Shown: piece by piece, positions 43,910-55,442 of the stretch | How the letters are laid out: each line of letters starts with the position of its first letter | Numbering within the stretch: position 1 is the first letter of the stretch | From: Spiroplasma mirum ATCC 29335 | Lineage (GTDB): Bacteria > Bacillota_I > Bacilli_A > Mycoplasmatales > Mycoplasmataceae | Length of the DNA: 64,000 bases | Assembly (NCBI RefSeq): GCF_000565195.1 | Contig: NZ_CP006720.1 | Span: 186,001-250,000, forward strand | Direction: 5' to 3' | The notes under the pieces: generated by a model | Databases searched by the model: none | What the model was told of the DNA's origin: nothing | Seen by the model: only the letters and a program-made list of their open reading frames with translations | Made by a program: the position numbers and the translations under genes

Positions 43910-43942
43910 GTAATCAACGCTAATCGTGATTACATTTTTTTT
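43910..43942 (+). terminator. Second tandem terminator
   Basis: GTAATCA (43910-43916) pairs with TGATTAC (43927-43933), extended by CG/CG inside, and is followed by ATTTTTTTT. It lies 13 bases after the first, making read-through unlikely. Confidence 0.65.
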
Positions 43943-44014
43943 ATTTTTTTTGTTATGATAAAAGTCATATAAAATAAATTAAAACATTAACGTTGAGGGG
44001 AGAGTTTAATAACT

Positions 44015-45164
44015 GTGAAAAAAATAATGACCGTCTTTTTATTATTTTTTCCTGTCAGTGTAACTGTTACCAATGCCGTAATTGCTGTCATCTGAAAAGA
44101 TACCAATGATATTAAATATTTAATTACGAAAGAAACTTTAACTCGTAATTATTTGTAGTCGTTAACAAGTTTACGTGGTTATGATGATGGGTTAATGCCT
44201 TCTATTAAAATAAATGTGCTATTAGCACTTAGCCAAAATGAGCCATGAATTGATATCAATACTTTAGATATTCAAGTCTATTATGGTGATATTAATGATA
44301 ATAATTTTTATAAAGCAACTCCAATTGATTTTACCAATTTTAAAAATGATGGATTAATTTTATATTTTACCGTGGGAATTTTTACGAAAGCCGGGAAAAA
44401 TATCAGGGTCATCAATTCATTAATTTTGATTTTTAACCAACCTAAGATTTTCCAACAGAAGATAAAGTTAGTTTAAATAATAATGGTACTCCAATTAATA
44501 GTATTGATAGGTTGGTCAAAGCTTGAAATAGTCTTTTACAAAACCAAGTTATTATTAATAATTTTAATCAGCAATTTAAAACAATGGGAGTTGACATTTC
44601 ACTCAGGATGGGGTTACAATCTGGCCAAATGTTAATTAGTGGTGATACAAAAAATTATTTAAAATTAAGTGGTGAAGAAATTAAAGAAGATAATGACCAT
44701 ATTACAATAACTGAAATTTATTTAGTTATCTTCTTAATAAACTTCGTGCGGCTTTACTTAAAATTCCAGCAAATAATTTTCTACTACCCGTTGGTCAAGA
44801 AAATAATGTTAAAATTAAGGATATTAAAGATAACGGTTATGATTATAGTTATTTAGATTATGAGGTTACCCTAGACTTAACTTTAGAAGACTTATTAATT
44901 CCAATGTGCAATTATTTGATAACAATTATTAATAATATTTATCACAAGGAAATTGATCCTAATACTTTTAGTGTACAGTTTAAAAAGAATAGTTATGCAG
45001 ATCCAACATTATTAGCTTTAACAACTCCAATTAGAAATTTATCAACTTTCACTAATCCCGAGGGGGATAAAAAACACTGGATATGAATTGAAATGTTTAA
45101 TTCAATAGACACCTTGTTAAATATTTCATCAATTCCCGGGCTTCACTTAGCATTTAAGATTTAA
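44015..45164 (+). pseudogene. Decayed surface protein, paralogue of 47474-48659
   Basis: It starts at GTG 44015 (or ATG 44027) after GAGGGGAGAG. The hydrophobic leader is MTVFLLFFPVSVTVTNAVIA, without a lipobox Cys. TAG at 44156-44158 interrupts, and frame changes follow near 44395 and 44720. Recognisable pieces are LDIQVYYGDINDNNF, KVSLNNNGTPINSIDRLVKA, MGLQSGQMLISGDTKNYL, DYEVTLDLTLEDLLIPMCNY and the end LALTTPIRNLSTF...LHLAFKI. The last block and the VYYGD block align with the lipoprotein pseudogene at 47474. The family is unknown to me. It is the first gene of a four-gene decayed operon. Confidence 0.7.
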
Positions 45165-45178
45165 AGGAGGATGCAAAT

Positions 45179-47464
45179 ATGGCATTAACATTACGTAATT
45201 TAACCACAACTTTTTTACTAACCACTTTGGTTGGTTTCTTAACTACTTTAACAGTTGCTTGTGCTCGGACATTTACAAACGCCAGTGGTGGAAACCATAG
45301 TTATGAGAATTAATAAAATTTTAGAAATATCAAAAATACTACTAATTACTTTTTTATTTTCCCCAATAAAAAATATATTATTGTCTTTTGTAAAACCATA
45401 AAGCGCTTGGCTAACATTAATTTCACCCAGTATGGTTGTGATGATTGCGGACCGGTTCCGGATGATAATGTTTATTTTCATACTTTTTTGGAAATGCTAA
45501 ATTTACTTATTCTGTTTATTTAGCTGAATTGCAACCGTAATTTTATGGAATTCGCGATAATTTATTTAATTGTCAAAATGATAACCCGATCTTAACAACT
45601 TGAAAAAATAAATATACTAATTTAAAGTTAATTATTTTAAATAAACTTAGTTTGGATAAATTTAATGATCTATCACTAAGAGTAATTGACAATGATGATC
45701 CTAATATTGAAGTTCAAGCAAATTTTTAATATTTATTAAAGTGCATAATAATGCTTCTGGTTGCGACAAGGATATTTATCAAGGAACCCAATATATGCCT
45801 GATGCCATTGGTCCAAGTAAGTTGTCTACTTTAAGTTTTGATGTGCAGCCAATTTGAATTAGTATCTATACAAAGAATGATGCTCGTAGTGGCTTTCATA
45901 ATTTAAAATTAGAATTAAAATTCAATGTTAACGGGCAAAATATTACCTTAACCCGTCCGTTACAATTGAATGTTAAAAATTATCAGTTAGTAATGGATGA
46001 TTCCCAACAAGAGCCAAGTGAACGGTTTGGTTTTAATGCAACTTCTTATTCCTCAAATGCAATGAATTATGTTGAAAAAACGACTAATAATTTAACTACA
46101 AATAGTTTGAGTACAACAGCTGATCAAATTGGCTCCCGACCAACGAACATTCCCTATTATTTAACTGACACTTATCAGCCATATTTAATTGAACATTTAA
46201 AAACCTTAAAAAGAACAAATAACTTTTATTTATATGGAACTGGTTTTAGTCACCAGTTAATTCAATGAACAGGAAAATTATCAAAAAGTGGTTGAAGTGA
46301 CCAGCAGTATGAAGATTATATTAAAAATAACAACTTTAGTGATATTATTAAAGATAAGAACTGGACATGAACATTTGATTTTACAGTGTTAGATGCCTAT
46401 TTAAAATTAGCAGCTAAACTAGGATATCGATAATTTCTTTTTACAACAATGGATATCGGAAATTTTAGTTTTTGGTATTTAAAAGGAGCAAGTGCTACGC
46501 AAGGACCCCAACGTGATTTTAAAGTTTTGCTAGTTAATGCGAGTAATGGAATGCCAGGGAGTGATTTTAATAATTATTTGGAATTTTTACATAGTAAACT
46601 AATTAAAGCCTTATCTGAATATTGGCACCAAGTTTACCAAAAACTGGAATACAAAACTCTGGATGGTAAAACAATAACGCTTTATGATTCATTTGATGAA
46701 CTGGCGGATAAAACGAATGAACTAACGATGAAAAAATATTAATGACAATGATCAGTAAGTATCATCTAATTAAGTCAAATGTTTTTGCTGGGTGAAGATT
46801 TAAATATGATCCGTTTAACAAAAAAGAAATCCAGGAAATCTTTTTGAACAAGTATAACCAAATGATTTTACAACAACGGGAAATTGTTCAAAAATTTAAT
46901 AATTTAAATATTTATAAATTACGAAGTAATATTTTATGTCGTAAATCATTAGAAAATTCGACAATGATTTATAGTTCATGAAATAATTTCCCGGTCTCAT
47001 ATTTACAGTCTGATAATAGTAAGCAAGTATGAGAAACCATTGCTGGCTTATAAAGTAGGGGCGAATGGTTATGTCCGTTGGGCGTATAATTTTTATAGTG
47101 ATGATTATTACAAATTAGGAGAAGTCAGTTCCGAGTTTGAAGCAGGGGATAATTTCTTAGTTTATCCGGGTGATATTAAAGGGCGCCTCGTTTAAGTATA
47201 CGTTTTTTAAACTATTTAGCTGGAGTTCAAGAAGTAGATAAGATAATGCAGTTAATTGAGTTTTACCCCAACAAGCGTTATGACATTAACCGCGCGTTAA
47301 ATACAATTGGATTTGCCGGAACCACAGCCCGGGATAATAAATATAAATGATATCCCCAAGATTTTACAATTAATGATGTTAAGTTTTTACAACCAGGTTT
47401 ACACTACTAAAAAATAGTTGGGGAACAAGTTTATGAGTTATTTATGTATATTGATACATTTTAA
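45179..47464 (+). pseudogene. Decayed lipoprotein with DUF4091-like (glycoside-hydrolase-like) domain
   Basis: AAAGGAGG and ATG 45179 open a lipoprotein signal (MALTLRNLTTTFLLTTLVGF, lipobox TVAC). Within 45 codons the frame stops, and a 103-bp block in reverse orientation follows (45325-45427). Later pieces include SGFHNLKLELKFNVNGQNIT, FYLYGTGFSHQLIQW, TMDIGNFSFWYLKGASATQG and NGYVRWAYNFYSDDYYKLGE. GDNFLVYPGDIKG and SIRFLNYLAGVQEVDKIMQL complete a pattern typical of DUF4091 C-termini. Stops or frameshifts occur at about 45297, 45538, 45728, 46430, 46740, 47051 and 47195. If correct, it acted on glycans at the cell surface. Confidence 0.68.
45325..45427 (-). repeat. 103-bp perfect inverted copy of 61942-62044
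   Basis: Read on the minus strand, this block is base-for-base identical to 61942-62044 and encodes the same peptide (GEINVSQALYGFTKDNNIFF and on). Similarity ends abruptly at both sides. The two copies are 16.5 kb apart in opposite orientation. Confidence 0.9.
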
Positions 47465-47473
47465 GGAGGCACC

Positions 47474-48659
47474 ATGAAAAGATTACTTTTAAGTTTAATG
47501 TCCTTAAATTTTACATTAACTGCTAGTTTGTCATTAATTAGTTGTCATCAAACAACTGTTAAAGCTGATATTTTTGACTTGTTAACGATTAAACCAGAAA
47601 TTTTAACGAAGCATCATTAAACAATTGACCAGTTATTATGGGCTAACAATGGGAAGTTTGGTAGTTTACGCAACCATGTGATAGCGATTATTAGTCAAGA
47701 ACTACCACAGTTAGACTTGTTAAAACTTAAGGCTGATATTTATTATGGTAATCAAACGACAGTTAATCCCGAATTATTAATTAATTTTAATGATATCAAT
47801 AACTTAGCTCCAATATTTAATTTTGCTGTACATTTAATGCCCTCTAAATATGGACATTATTAAAATGAAAAATGAATTCATTTTGAAAAGCACATTGATT
47901 TTTTAAACTTAGATGTTTTCAAGAATGCAACATATGTTTATAATGATCACCCTTTAAAATTTAATCCTGCAGAATTATTAACAACTTTTATTAATAACTA
48001 TAATAGTATTATTACGAGCAAAGCAGCTAATTCAGAAATCAAAACATATTTGCAAACCCAAAATCTAATTAATAACAATCTGGAGTTACCAACGGAATTT
48101 ATTTAAAATTAATTATCAAAACTATCAAGAAAATTTAACTAATTATCTTACTTTTAAAGAAGACGATGCGAATTTAGTTTTTAATCCTGCTGATAAAGTT
48201 TTAGTTCAACAAGAATTAGCAGCAAAAGGATTGCAATTTCATACCACTAACTTTTTAACAGGCTGAAAAGTAACAATTGATGGTAGTGATTTTAATACAA
48301 ATGATTGGCCTTATATTGACTGAAAAACCGTTACCAAAAACTTATGCTAAAACAACATTAGTTCAAGATGTAATTGAATTGAAGATACGAGAACTTATCT
48401 AGCCGCGCATATTGCGCATGTGTATAATTCCCATTTCTTAACTAGTCAAGATATTGAAATTGTTATTAAAAAAAGTTACCAACCAAATGCTGATGATGCG
48501 TGACCATTAACAACCCCACTAGTTAATTTATGAAAAACTGCCGACCATGGTAATTTAAATTATGCTTATGTTTGAATTAGCAAAAGTAATAATAGTTTAT
48601 TAACAGTGGATAATAGTAAAAGTGTGGCCGGAACCCATATTACGTTTAAAATAAGTTAG
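47474..48659 (+). pseudogene. Decayed lipoprotein, paralogue of 44015-45164
   Basis: AAGGAGG (47463) and ATG 47474 open a lipoprotein signal (MKRLLLSLMSLNFTLTASLS, lipobox LISC). TAA at 47618-47620, a TAA after the YGHY at 47861-47863, and frame changes near 48095 and 48330 break the frame. Shared features with the gene at 44015 are KADIYYGNQTTVNPE, a middle region of Asn-rich strands and the end ADDAWPLTTPLVNLW... AGTHITFKIS. This one keeps a lipobox Cys that the 44015 copy lacks. The function is unknown. Confidence 0.7.
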
Positions 48660-48676
48660 AAAAGAGGAAAAACCAT

Positions 48677-50013
48677 ATGGTGAGAAAATTAGAAGTATTT
48701 AAATATTTTATTAGTACAAATCTTTGTTTGGTACTTTTTAGTATTGTGGTGGTGGGAATGTTTTATTGAAAAAATTTTCAAATTACTAAAAAAAAAGTAT
48801 CTATTTTAAAAAGTAACCTTTTTTATTATGTGATTTATTTTTCATTACAAATTATAATCATCTTAACAATAGTTGACATTATATTATTATTTACAACTTC
48901 TAACTTCTATTTTATTAGTAACCCACCGTTAACTTGGTCATATTCATCATGGTTTATTTTGTCATTTATTATTAACGATAATTAGTGGTTTATTATTCTG
49001 TGGTTTTTGTTGTGTTTTATACTTTAAACGTTGAAAATTAATGTTATATTTTACTGATGATACTATGGGAATTTTTTTGATCAAATTAATTGGGTTAACT
49101 TAAACGCTAGCATAATAAAATATCACCAGGGATTAATTTTTAAATTTAATAACCAGTTTATTGAGTACCACGAAAATAATCCTTTTTCAAATTTCTTATT
49201 AAAAATTTTAAATTTAACTGTTTTTACCGAATAAGATCCTACTGTTTTCCATAAGGTTAATTTTTTAAGAATTAACAAATACTCATTTGTAAAAATTGAT
49301 TCCCAAAAAAATGATGCTAATTTTATTACGAAAGTTTATCCCACCTTAATGTGAAAGCAACTAATAAATTGAACTATCTTATTTTTTTATTTTTATTAAT
49401 CTTTTACTAATAATTTTTATTTTTGTAGCCGGAATTGTCCCCTGATCGCCTAAATTATGAGACTTTTATCATTATTCTCAACAAAAATATGTTTTAGTTA
49501 CAAATAATATCATTTATATCCTTGCTATAATTATTGTTATTTTTAATTTTTTGATTTTAACCGGGTTGGGAATTAAATTATTTATTAATATTTATAGTCA
49601 GAATTGAAAAAGTTTACTTTTTAATATTACTAAAATAATTTGTAGTGTCATTATTATTACTTTAAGTCTTTACTTTTTAACAAGTTTAATTGATTTTTTG
49701 ATTATTTTAATGATAAAATAAGTAATTCTGATGTGGTGGTTCCAATTAATGTAAATGATTTGCTAATTTTATTAAACCAAGACTATGTCAAAGGGATGGG
49801 AGTTGTCATTTTATTGCAAATTATTTTCACAGGTTATATTATTGAGAATTTAACATATGAATTAATAATTAATTTTCAGACCCACCCAACAAATTGTAAA
49901 AAAATTATTGATTAATCATCACTATTGATGAACTTTGTTTAAAATTAAGAAAGATTAATCCTCAACAATTAGGCCCGTCCAAAAAAATGGGAACGAAAGC
50001 GAATAAAATTTAA
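48677..50013 (+). pseudogene. Decayed multi-pass membrane protein, last gene of the surface operon
   Basis: ATG 48677 follows AAAGAGG. The first helices read STNLCLVLFSIVVVGMFYW and FYYVIYFSLQIIIILTIVDI. The frame breaks near 48980, and several further frame changes and TAA codons (for example 49231 and 49099) follow. Later hydrophobic segments are LIIFIFVAGIVPWSPKLWDF and ILAIIIVIFNFLILTGLGI. The remnant ends about LGPSKKMGTKANKI at TAA 50011-50013. About six membrane helices are expected. I do not recognise the family. It lies 17 bases after the preceding lipoprotein remnant. Confidence 0.6.
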
Positions 50014-50074
50014 ATTTTTATGATAAAATATATCAGTATATGGTCAAAGTAGTATAAAAGTTAGGGTGAAAAAA

Positions 50075-51502
50075 ATGAATCCAATAGGCATGCATAACAA
50101 TCTTTTTTATTGTTCCCCAAATTGTCAGGGTCATTTTAACGTGGGCGCAAATTATGGTTATTATCATCAATATCCAATTCCAGGGCAGTATCAGTATCAA
50201 TATCCACAGTATCTGCAACCGCAAAATCTGCAACCACAACCTTGTTCGCCATTAGTAGCCTTTCAACAACCAACAATAATACCACCATTTCCAAATCCAA
50301 TGGCATTAAATAATTTTGCTGGTTACCAGCCAAGCCAGTATCAACAATTTGCTCAGTATCCTAATATGTTACCACCACATAATATCGGTGTAAATAATGA
50401 AAGATTGTATGCACGGGCTCCAGAACCATACCAACCAAAGGTGAAAACTTATAATGCTCAGGATGAGTATAACTGGGCAGTTCATATTTCAGAAATTTTA
50501 GATGAGTTTGTTAATCGAAATCGTCCTAAAAATAAATTTAGTGCAGAGCATGATTCATACGATATAATAACAACTTTAAACAATTCAATTAACAACCTAA
50601 ATAATGCAGTTAAACATAATCAAGAATTAATTAAAGCAGCTAATTTATCAGAACCATCTGCTCCAATTAGTAATATATCAACAGATGATGTTAAGAAAGA
50701 GCAAGTTTTAGCAGCTAAAGTTTCATCGGCGTTACCAACAACTGAAAACTTAACTGATGCTGACATTCCTTTAGTAACACCAAAGATAATAGAAACACCG
50801 TTGGAAAATGAAGGTAATCATAATCATTTATTTTTTGATCCTAGTGTTATTAATGAACTTGATGATCACGAGTTTTTGAACTTACCAGATGATGAATTAA
50901 GAGAGGATATCCAAGAATTTACTAAAATTGAGGAAATGCCCAAGGTAGAAATTTTAGACAATAATCACAGTTATCAACAAAGTTATGATGATGAAGATTA
51001 CTACCAAGACGAAGTTAAATTAAATGATGAATTAGCAGGGATCTTAGAAGCAGTTGACGAAGAAGCGGGCGTTGAAAATACTGTTCCCCTTGCTACAATT
51101 TATAAGAATATTACTTTAAAAACGCCAACAGGAAAAGTTAGTGCCCAAGAAGTTTATGAATATATGTTTGATGAATATGGACATAATAAAGTTGGTCAGT
51201 TTGATGTAATGGAAAAGTTTGGATTAACTGATAAACAATATATTAAATTATTAAATAATTTTTATGATATTGACGGGCCAACACAAAAAATCAAACAACC
51301 AAAATTAAAACAGCCACGAAAAATTAACAAAAAAGCATTGATAATATCCTTAGCTGTGATTTTAACGCTTGCTGTTTTAGTTGCAATTTTAATTGTTTTA
51401 TATTTTGAAGTACCATCTGTGCATGATAAATTCCAAATTGCGATTGATAAGATTAGTGGTGGATGAAATCAAATGATTATGTCAATTAAAAACAAACTAT
51501 AA
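50075..51502 (+). CDS. Pro/Gln/Tyr-rich tail-anchored protein of unknown function
   Basis: The protein has 475 residues. The first 110 are low-complexity and rich in Tyr, Gln and Pro (YQYQYPQYLQPQNLQPQP), with CSPNC nearby. A polar and acidic middle (about 120-350, with EDYYQDEVKLNDELAGILEA) follows. A small conserved-looking domain (TPTGKVSAQEVYEYMFDEYG, FDVMEKFGLTDKQYIKLLNN) precedes one membrane helix near 420-443 (ALIISLAVILTLAVLVAIL) and a short tail. The architecture resembles acidic, proline-rich cytoskeletal or attachment-organelle proteins of mollicutes, but this is only an analogy. Trp at TGA 51464 extends the protein to TAA 51500-51502. An in-frame GTG at 50066 is an alternative start. 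Confidence 0.8.
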
Positions 51503-51528
51503 ATAAATATTTATAGTTTGTTTTTTTA
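51491..51528 (+). terminator. Intrinsic terminator overlapping the stop codon
   Basis: AACAAACTATAAA (51491-51503) pairs with TTTATAGTTTGTT (51510-51522) and runs into a T tract. The stop codon lies in the stem. Confidence 0.8.
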
Positions 51529-51537
51529 AAATCTATG

Positions 51538-51543
51538 TATAAT
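51538..51543 (+). promoter_or_regulatory. -10 element of the topA promoter
   Basis: TATAAT preceded by TG, 43 bases before the topA ATG and directly after the previous terminator. AAAGGAG precedes the ATG. Confidence 0.45.
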
Positions 51544-51585
51544 AGAGTATGTAGATTATTTTGAGTTTTAAAGGAGTGTATAAAA

Positions 51586-53586
51586 ATGGCAGGGACCTTA
51601 GTTATTCTGGAGTCACCTACGAAAACAAAAGCCGTTGCAAAATATTTAGGGGAAGGTTATACTGTTTTATCTTCAGAAGGTCATATTCGAAATTTGTCAA
51701 CCAAAGGAGAATTTGGGCTCGGAGTTGATATTATAACTTTTGAACCAACTTATAAAATTGAACGTGGGAAAAAAGAAAAAGTTAAAGAATTAAAAACAGC
51801 AGCTAAATCAGCGGAATTAGTTATTCTTGCGACCGACCCGGACCGCGAAGGAGAGGCAATTGCTTACCACTTAAATGAAGTTTTAGCATGTAAAGATAAA
51901 TCGCGTCGAGTACGGTTTAATGAAATTACAAAAGATGCTGTTTTAGAAGCTTTCCAATATCAAACTGATATTGATATGAACTTAGTTAAGTCCCAAGAAG
52001 CACGGCGTATTTTAGACCGTTTTATTGGGTTTCGGTTAAGTAAGCTATTACAGAAAAAAATTAAATCAAAATCAGCCGGGCGGGTACAATCAGTAGCCTT
52101 GAAATTAATTGTGGAACGGGAAAAAGAATATCAAAATTTTATTCCCAAAGAATATTGAACAGTTGAGGGGTTATATAAAAAAGCCGTTATTAAATTAGTT
52201 AAGTATCAAAATAAAAAAATTGAACTTAACAATGAAGCAAAAGTTTTAAAAGTAAAAGCTGCTCTCCAAAAAGACTATGAAGTTGTGGATATTAATAAAA
52301 GTGAACGTCAACGAAAATCTCCTAATCCCCACACCACATCAACAATGCTTCAAGAAGCAAGTAGTAAGTTGGGATTCCCGTCAAACAAAACTTCAATGAT
52401 TGCGCAACAATTATATGAAGGGATTAAAGTTAAAGATAATTTAGTCGGATTTATTACTTATCCGCGGACAGATTCAATTCGGTTAAGCGAAAAATTTGTT
52501 CAAGATGCTTTTAACTACATTACTATTAACTATGGGCAAGAATATCTGGGGGAAGTTAAACAACCATCACAGAAAAAGAAAAATGTCCAAGATGCCCATG
52601 AAGCAATCCGCCCCACGGATTTAACAATGACACCAGACTTAGCAAAAGAGTACCTTTCACGTGACCAATGACGGTTATATAAAATAGTTTATCAACGAGC
52701 ACTAGCTAGTTTAATGGCAAGCGCAAAATTATTAGGAACAACAATTAGTTTACTAAATAATGATTATGAATTTAAAATTACCGGTAGTGTTGTGATTTTT
52801 GAAGGATTTTTAAAAGCAGTTTCTTTAGATGATAATGAAGATCTCGCTAGATTACCAAAATTAAAAATTGGCCAGTTCATTAATTTAAATGAATTATACG
52901 GAATTCGTCATTTTACAAAACCACCAAGCCGTTATTCAGAAGCCCGATTAATTAAAACTTTAGAAGAAATCGGGGTTGGTCGCCCTTCGACATATGCTCC
53001 TATTATGAAAACGTTGCGTGATCGTGGTTATATTATGATTGAAAATAAAGCAATTAAAGCCACTGAACGGGGAATCTTAACAAGTGATAAATTACAAGAA
53101 TATTTTAATGATATTATTAATGAATCCTATACTTCTTCAATTGAAGAAACATTAGATGTTATTTCGAAAGGGGAAAGTGAACCCAAGCCGTTATTAAAAG
53201 AATTTTGAGAACGCTTTGAACCACGAATTGAAAATGCGATGAATTTAATGGAAGAAATTCCGGTTGAAAAAGCGAGAATTATTTGTCCAGAATGTGGAAA
53301 TGACTTAGTTTATCGCTATGGGAAATATGGAAAATTCATTGCTTGTTCAGGGTTTCCAAAATGTCGCTATATTCACCAGACGGGACCAAAGTTTGGGACT
53401 TGTCCAAAGTGTGGGGTTGGCGAAATTATTTTAAAATTTAACAAACGCAATCAACGTTTTAAAGCATGTACTAATTATCCGAACTGTGATCACACGGATT
53501 CTTATAAAGAAGAGAAGTCAGATGGCAATGGTGGAGACAATATTGAAGAAAAAAATGAGTTATATCGCATTAATTTTCTAAATTAG
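51586..53586 (+). CDS. topA: DNA topoisomerase I
   Basis: The protein has 666 residues. The Toprim domain has VILESPTK and DPDREGE with DxDRE at 84-88. The catalytic Tyr292 lies in GFITYPRTDS. Conserved FNEITKDAV, QEARRILDRFIGF and VGRPSTYAPIMKTL follow. Two C-terminal zinc ribbons have Cys at 567/570/587/593 and 606/609/628/634. The enzyme relaxes negative supercoils. The length is typical of the mollicute form. ATG 51586 is preceded by AAAGGAG. Confidence 0.97.
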
Positions 53587-53694
53587 ATAATTTTAGTAAA
53601 ATTTAGAAAATAATTTGACAATTTTGATATTTCTGACTGGGAATTTATATAAAAAATTGTAATAATTAAAAAATAATTTTCCTAAATATAAATG

Positions 53695-53700
53695 TATAAT
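53695..53700 (+). promoter_or_regulatory. -10 element before the S1-domain gene
   Basis: TATAAT preceded by TG, 29 bases before the ATG at 53729. GAAAGGGG is the ribosome binding site. Confidence 0.45.
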
Positions 53701-53728
53701 GATAAAATAGAAAGGGGAATATAGCACT

Positions 53729-54052
53729 ATGTATAGTAAAGGACAAGTAGTTACAGTTAAAATTACTAATATTACACCTTTTGGAGCATTTTGTGAATTA
53801 AAAGATGCTACTGGCTTAATTCATATCTCAGAATTTTCAGACTTTTTTGTCAAAGACATTAAACAATTTGTTAATTTTGGTGACGAAGTTGAAGTTGAGG
53901 TATTGGATTTTGATGCTGATAAAAAACAAGTAAAATTAAGTTATAAAAACTGTCGACCAGAATTACTAAAGAAGACAAATAGCCAGATTCAAGAAACTGG
54001 CGCTGGTTTTCAACCATTAAAAGAAAAAATTAATTCATTAACTAGCAAATAA
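53729..54052 (+). CDS. Small S1 RNA-binding domain protein (YugI/GSP13-like)
   Basis: The protein has 107 residues. One S1/OB-fold domain fills residues 1-75: VTVKITNITPFGAFCEL, GLIHISEFSDFFV and VEVEVLDFDADKKQVKLSYK. A short tail follows (LKKTNSQIQETG). Bacillus YugI (GSP13) and CvfD are similar single-S1 proteins that bind ribosomes or mRNA. It directly precedes pgi, and yugI lies next to pgi-related genes in some Firmicutes. The exact RNA target is not known. Confidence 0.85.
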   Translation: MYSKGQVVTVKITNITPFGAFCELKDATGLIHISEFSDFFVKDIKQFVNFGDEVEVEVLDFDADKKQVKLSYKNCRPELLKKTNSQIQETGAGFQPLKEKINSLTSK

Positions 54053-54120
54053 TAATTAATACCTAATTAGTGAGTTTTCATTGAAAGTTTAAAATTAGGA
54101 AGTGAGCGTATCAAATAACA

Positions 54121-55404
54121 ATGATTAAAACAGATTTAACAAATGCAATATCAGAATTAGATTTTAATAAATATAATCAACAAATAGCTGCAATTCATCA
54201 AATGATCCATGATAATTCAGGTGTAGGCCATGAGTTTTTAGGATGAGTTGAATGACCACTTAATTACGATAAAGCAGAATTAGCAAAAATGAAAGCAGTA
54301 GCAAGTCAACTTACGAAAGAAATTGATGTTTTGTTAGTTATCGGCATCGGGGGAAGCTATCTCGGTTCACGAGCTGCAATTGAAATGATTAATGGATTGT
54401 ATTATCAACCACAAGTTGAGATTATATATATTGGCAATACTATGTCATCAACATATACTCAACAAGTTTTAGATTATGTAAAAAATAAGGAATTTGGAAT
54501 TTGTGTCATTTCCAAATCTGGAACAACAACAGAACCAGCAATTGCCTTTCGCTTATGTAAAGATTTATTAGAACAAAAGAAGGGTAAAGCAGTTGCCAAA
54601 ACGAGAATTATTGCTGTGACAGATAAAGCAAAGGGTGCCTTAAAAGAGCTTGCCAACCAAGAAGGGTATCAAACATTTATTATTCCCGATGACATCGGGG
54701 GACGATATTCGGTGCTAACACCAGTTGGAATCTTTCCAATGTTAGTGGCCGGAGTGAATGTTGATGAAGTTTTTGCGGGAGCAAAGTTAGCTTACGAAGA
54801 TACTTTCAGCCCCGATTTAACTAACCAGGCATATCGCTATGCGTTAGCACGGTATTTATTAAATACTCGTGACCACTATCAAAGCGAAATGTTAGTTAGT
54901 TATGAATTACAATTCCAAATGTTGAATGAATGGTGAAAACAACTGTTTGGAGAATCAGAAGGTAAAGATGGGAAGGGGTTATTACCAACTTCATGTATTT
55001 TTTCTACTGATTTACACTCATTAGGACAATTCATTCAGGAAGGTACTAAAAATATCATTTTTGAAACAGTGATCAAAATTAATAAACCAAATGGTGATTT
55101 AGTACTAACAGCTGACCAAGAAAATTTAGATGGCTTAAATTACTTAGCTGGTAAAACATTACATAGTGTAAATACCATTGCTATGGCGGGGGTTGTTTAT
55201 GCCCACCACCAGAGTGGTAATGTCCCAAATATCATTTTAGAATTTGCGACAATGGATGCGAAAATGTTTGGTTACTTATCATATTGATTTATGAAAGCGT
55301 GTGCAATGTCAGCGTATTTATTAAAAATTAATCCGTTTAATCAACCAGGAGTTGAAATATATAAAACTAATATGTTTAAATTGCTGGGAAAACCAGGAAA
55401 ATAA
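54121..55404 (+). CDS. pgi: Glucose-6-phosphate isomerase
   Basis: The protein has 427 residues, the compact Firmicute form. [11 protein letters not shown] lies near residue 75, [10 protein letters not shown] at 131-140, [13 protein letters not shown] around 198, and [18 protein letters not shown] in the lower half. It interconverts glucose-6-phosphate and fructose-6-phosphate in glycolysis. The Shine-Dalgarno is distant (AGGAAG near 54098), so the ATG at 54121 may be weakly translated. Several Trp codons are TGA, including one beyond 55285. The gene is followed by a bidirectional terminator. Confidence 0.95.
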
Positions 55405-55407
55405 CAT

Positions 55408-55442
55408 ATTTAAAAAAGTAGTTTTCAAAACTACTTTTTTAA
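55408..55442. terminator. Bidirectional terminator between pgi and coaD
   Basis: A near-perfect palindrome (55411-55425 with 55427-55441) has A6 on one side and T6 on the other, so it can act on both strands. It overlaps the last codons of coaD. Confidence 0.85.

Noticed and set aside
52650-52670. TTTCACGTGA inside topA, resembling the parS core for ParB
   Set aside because: It matches only about 11 of 16 positions of the consensus, lies in a conserved coding block, and no second site clusters nearby.
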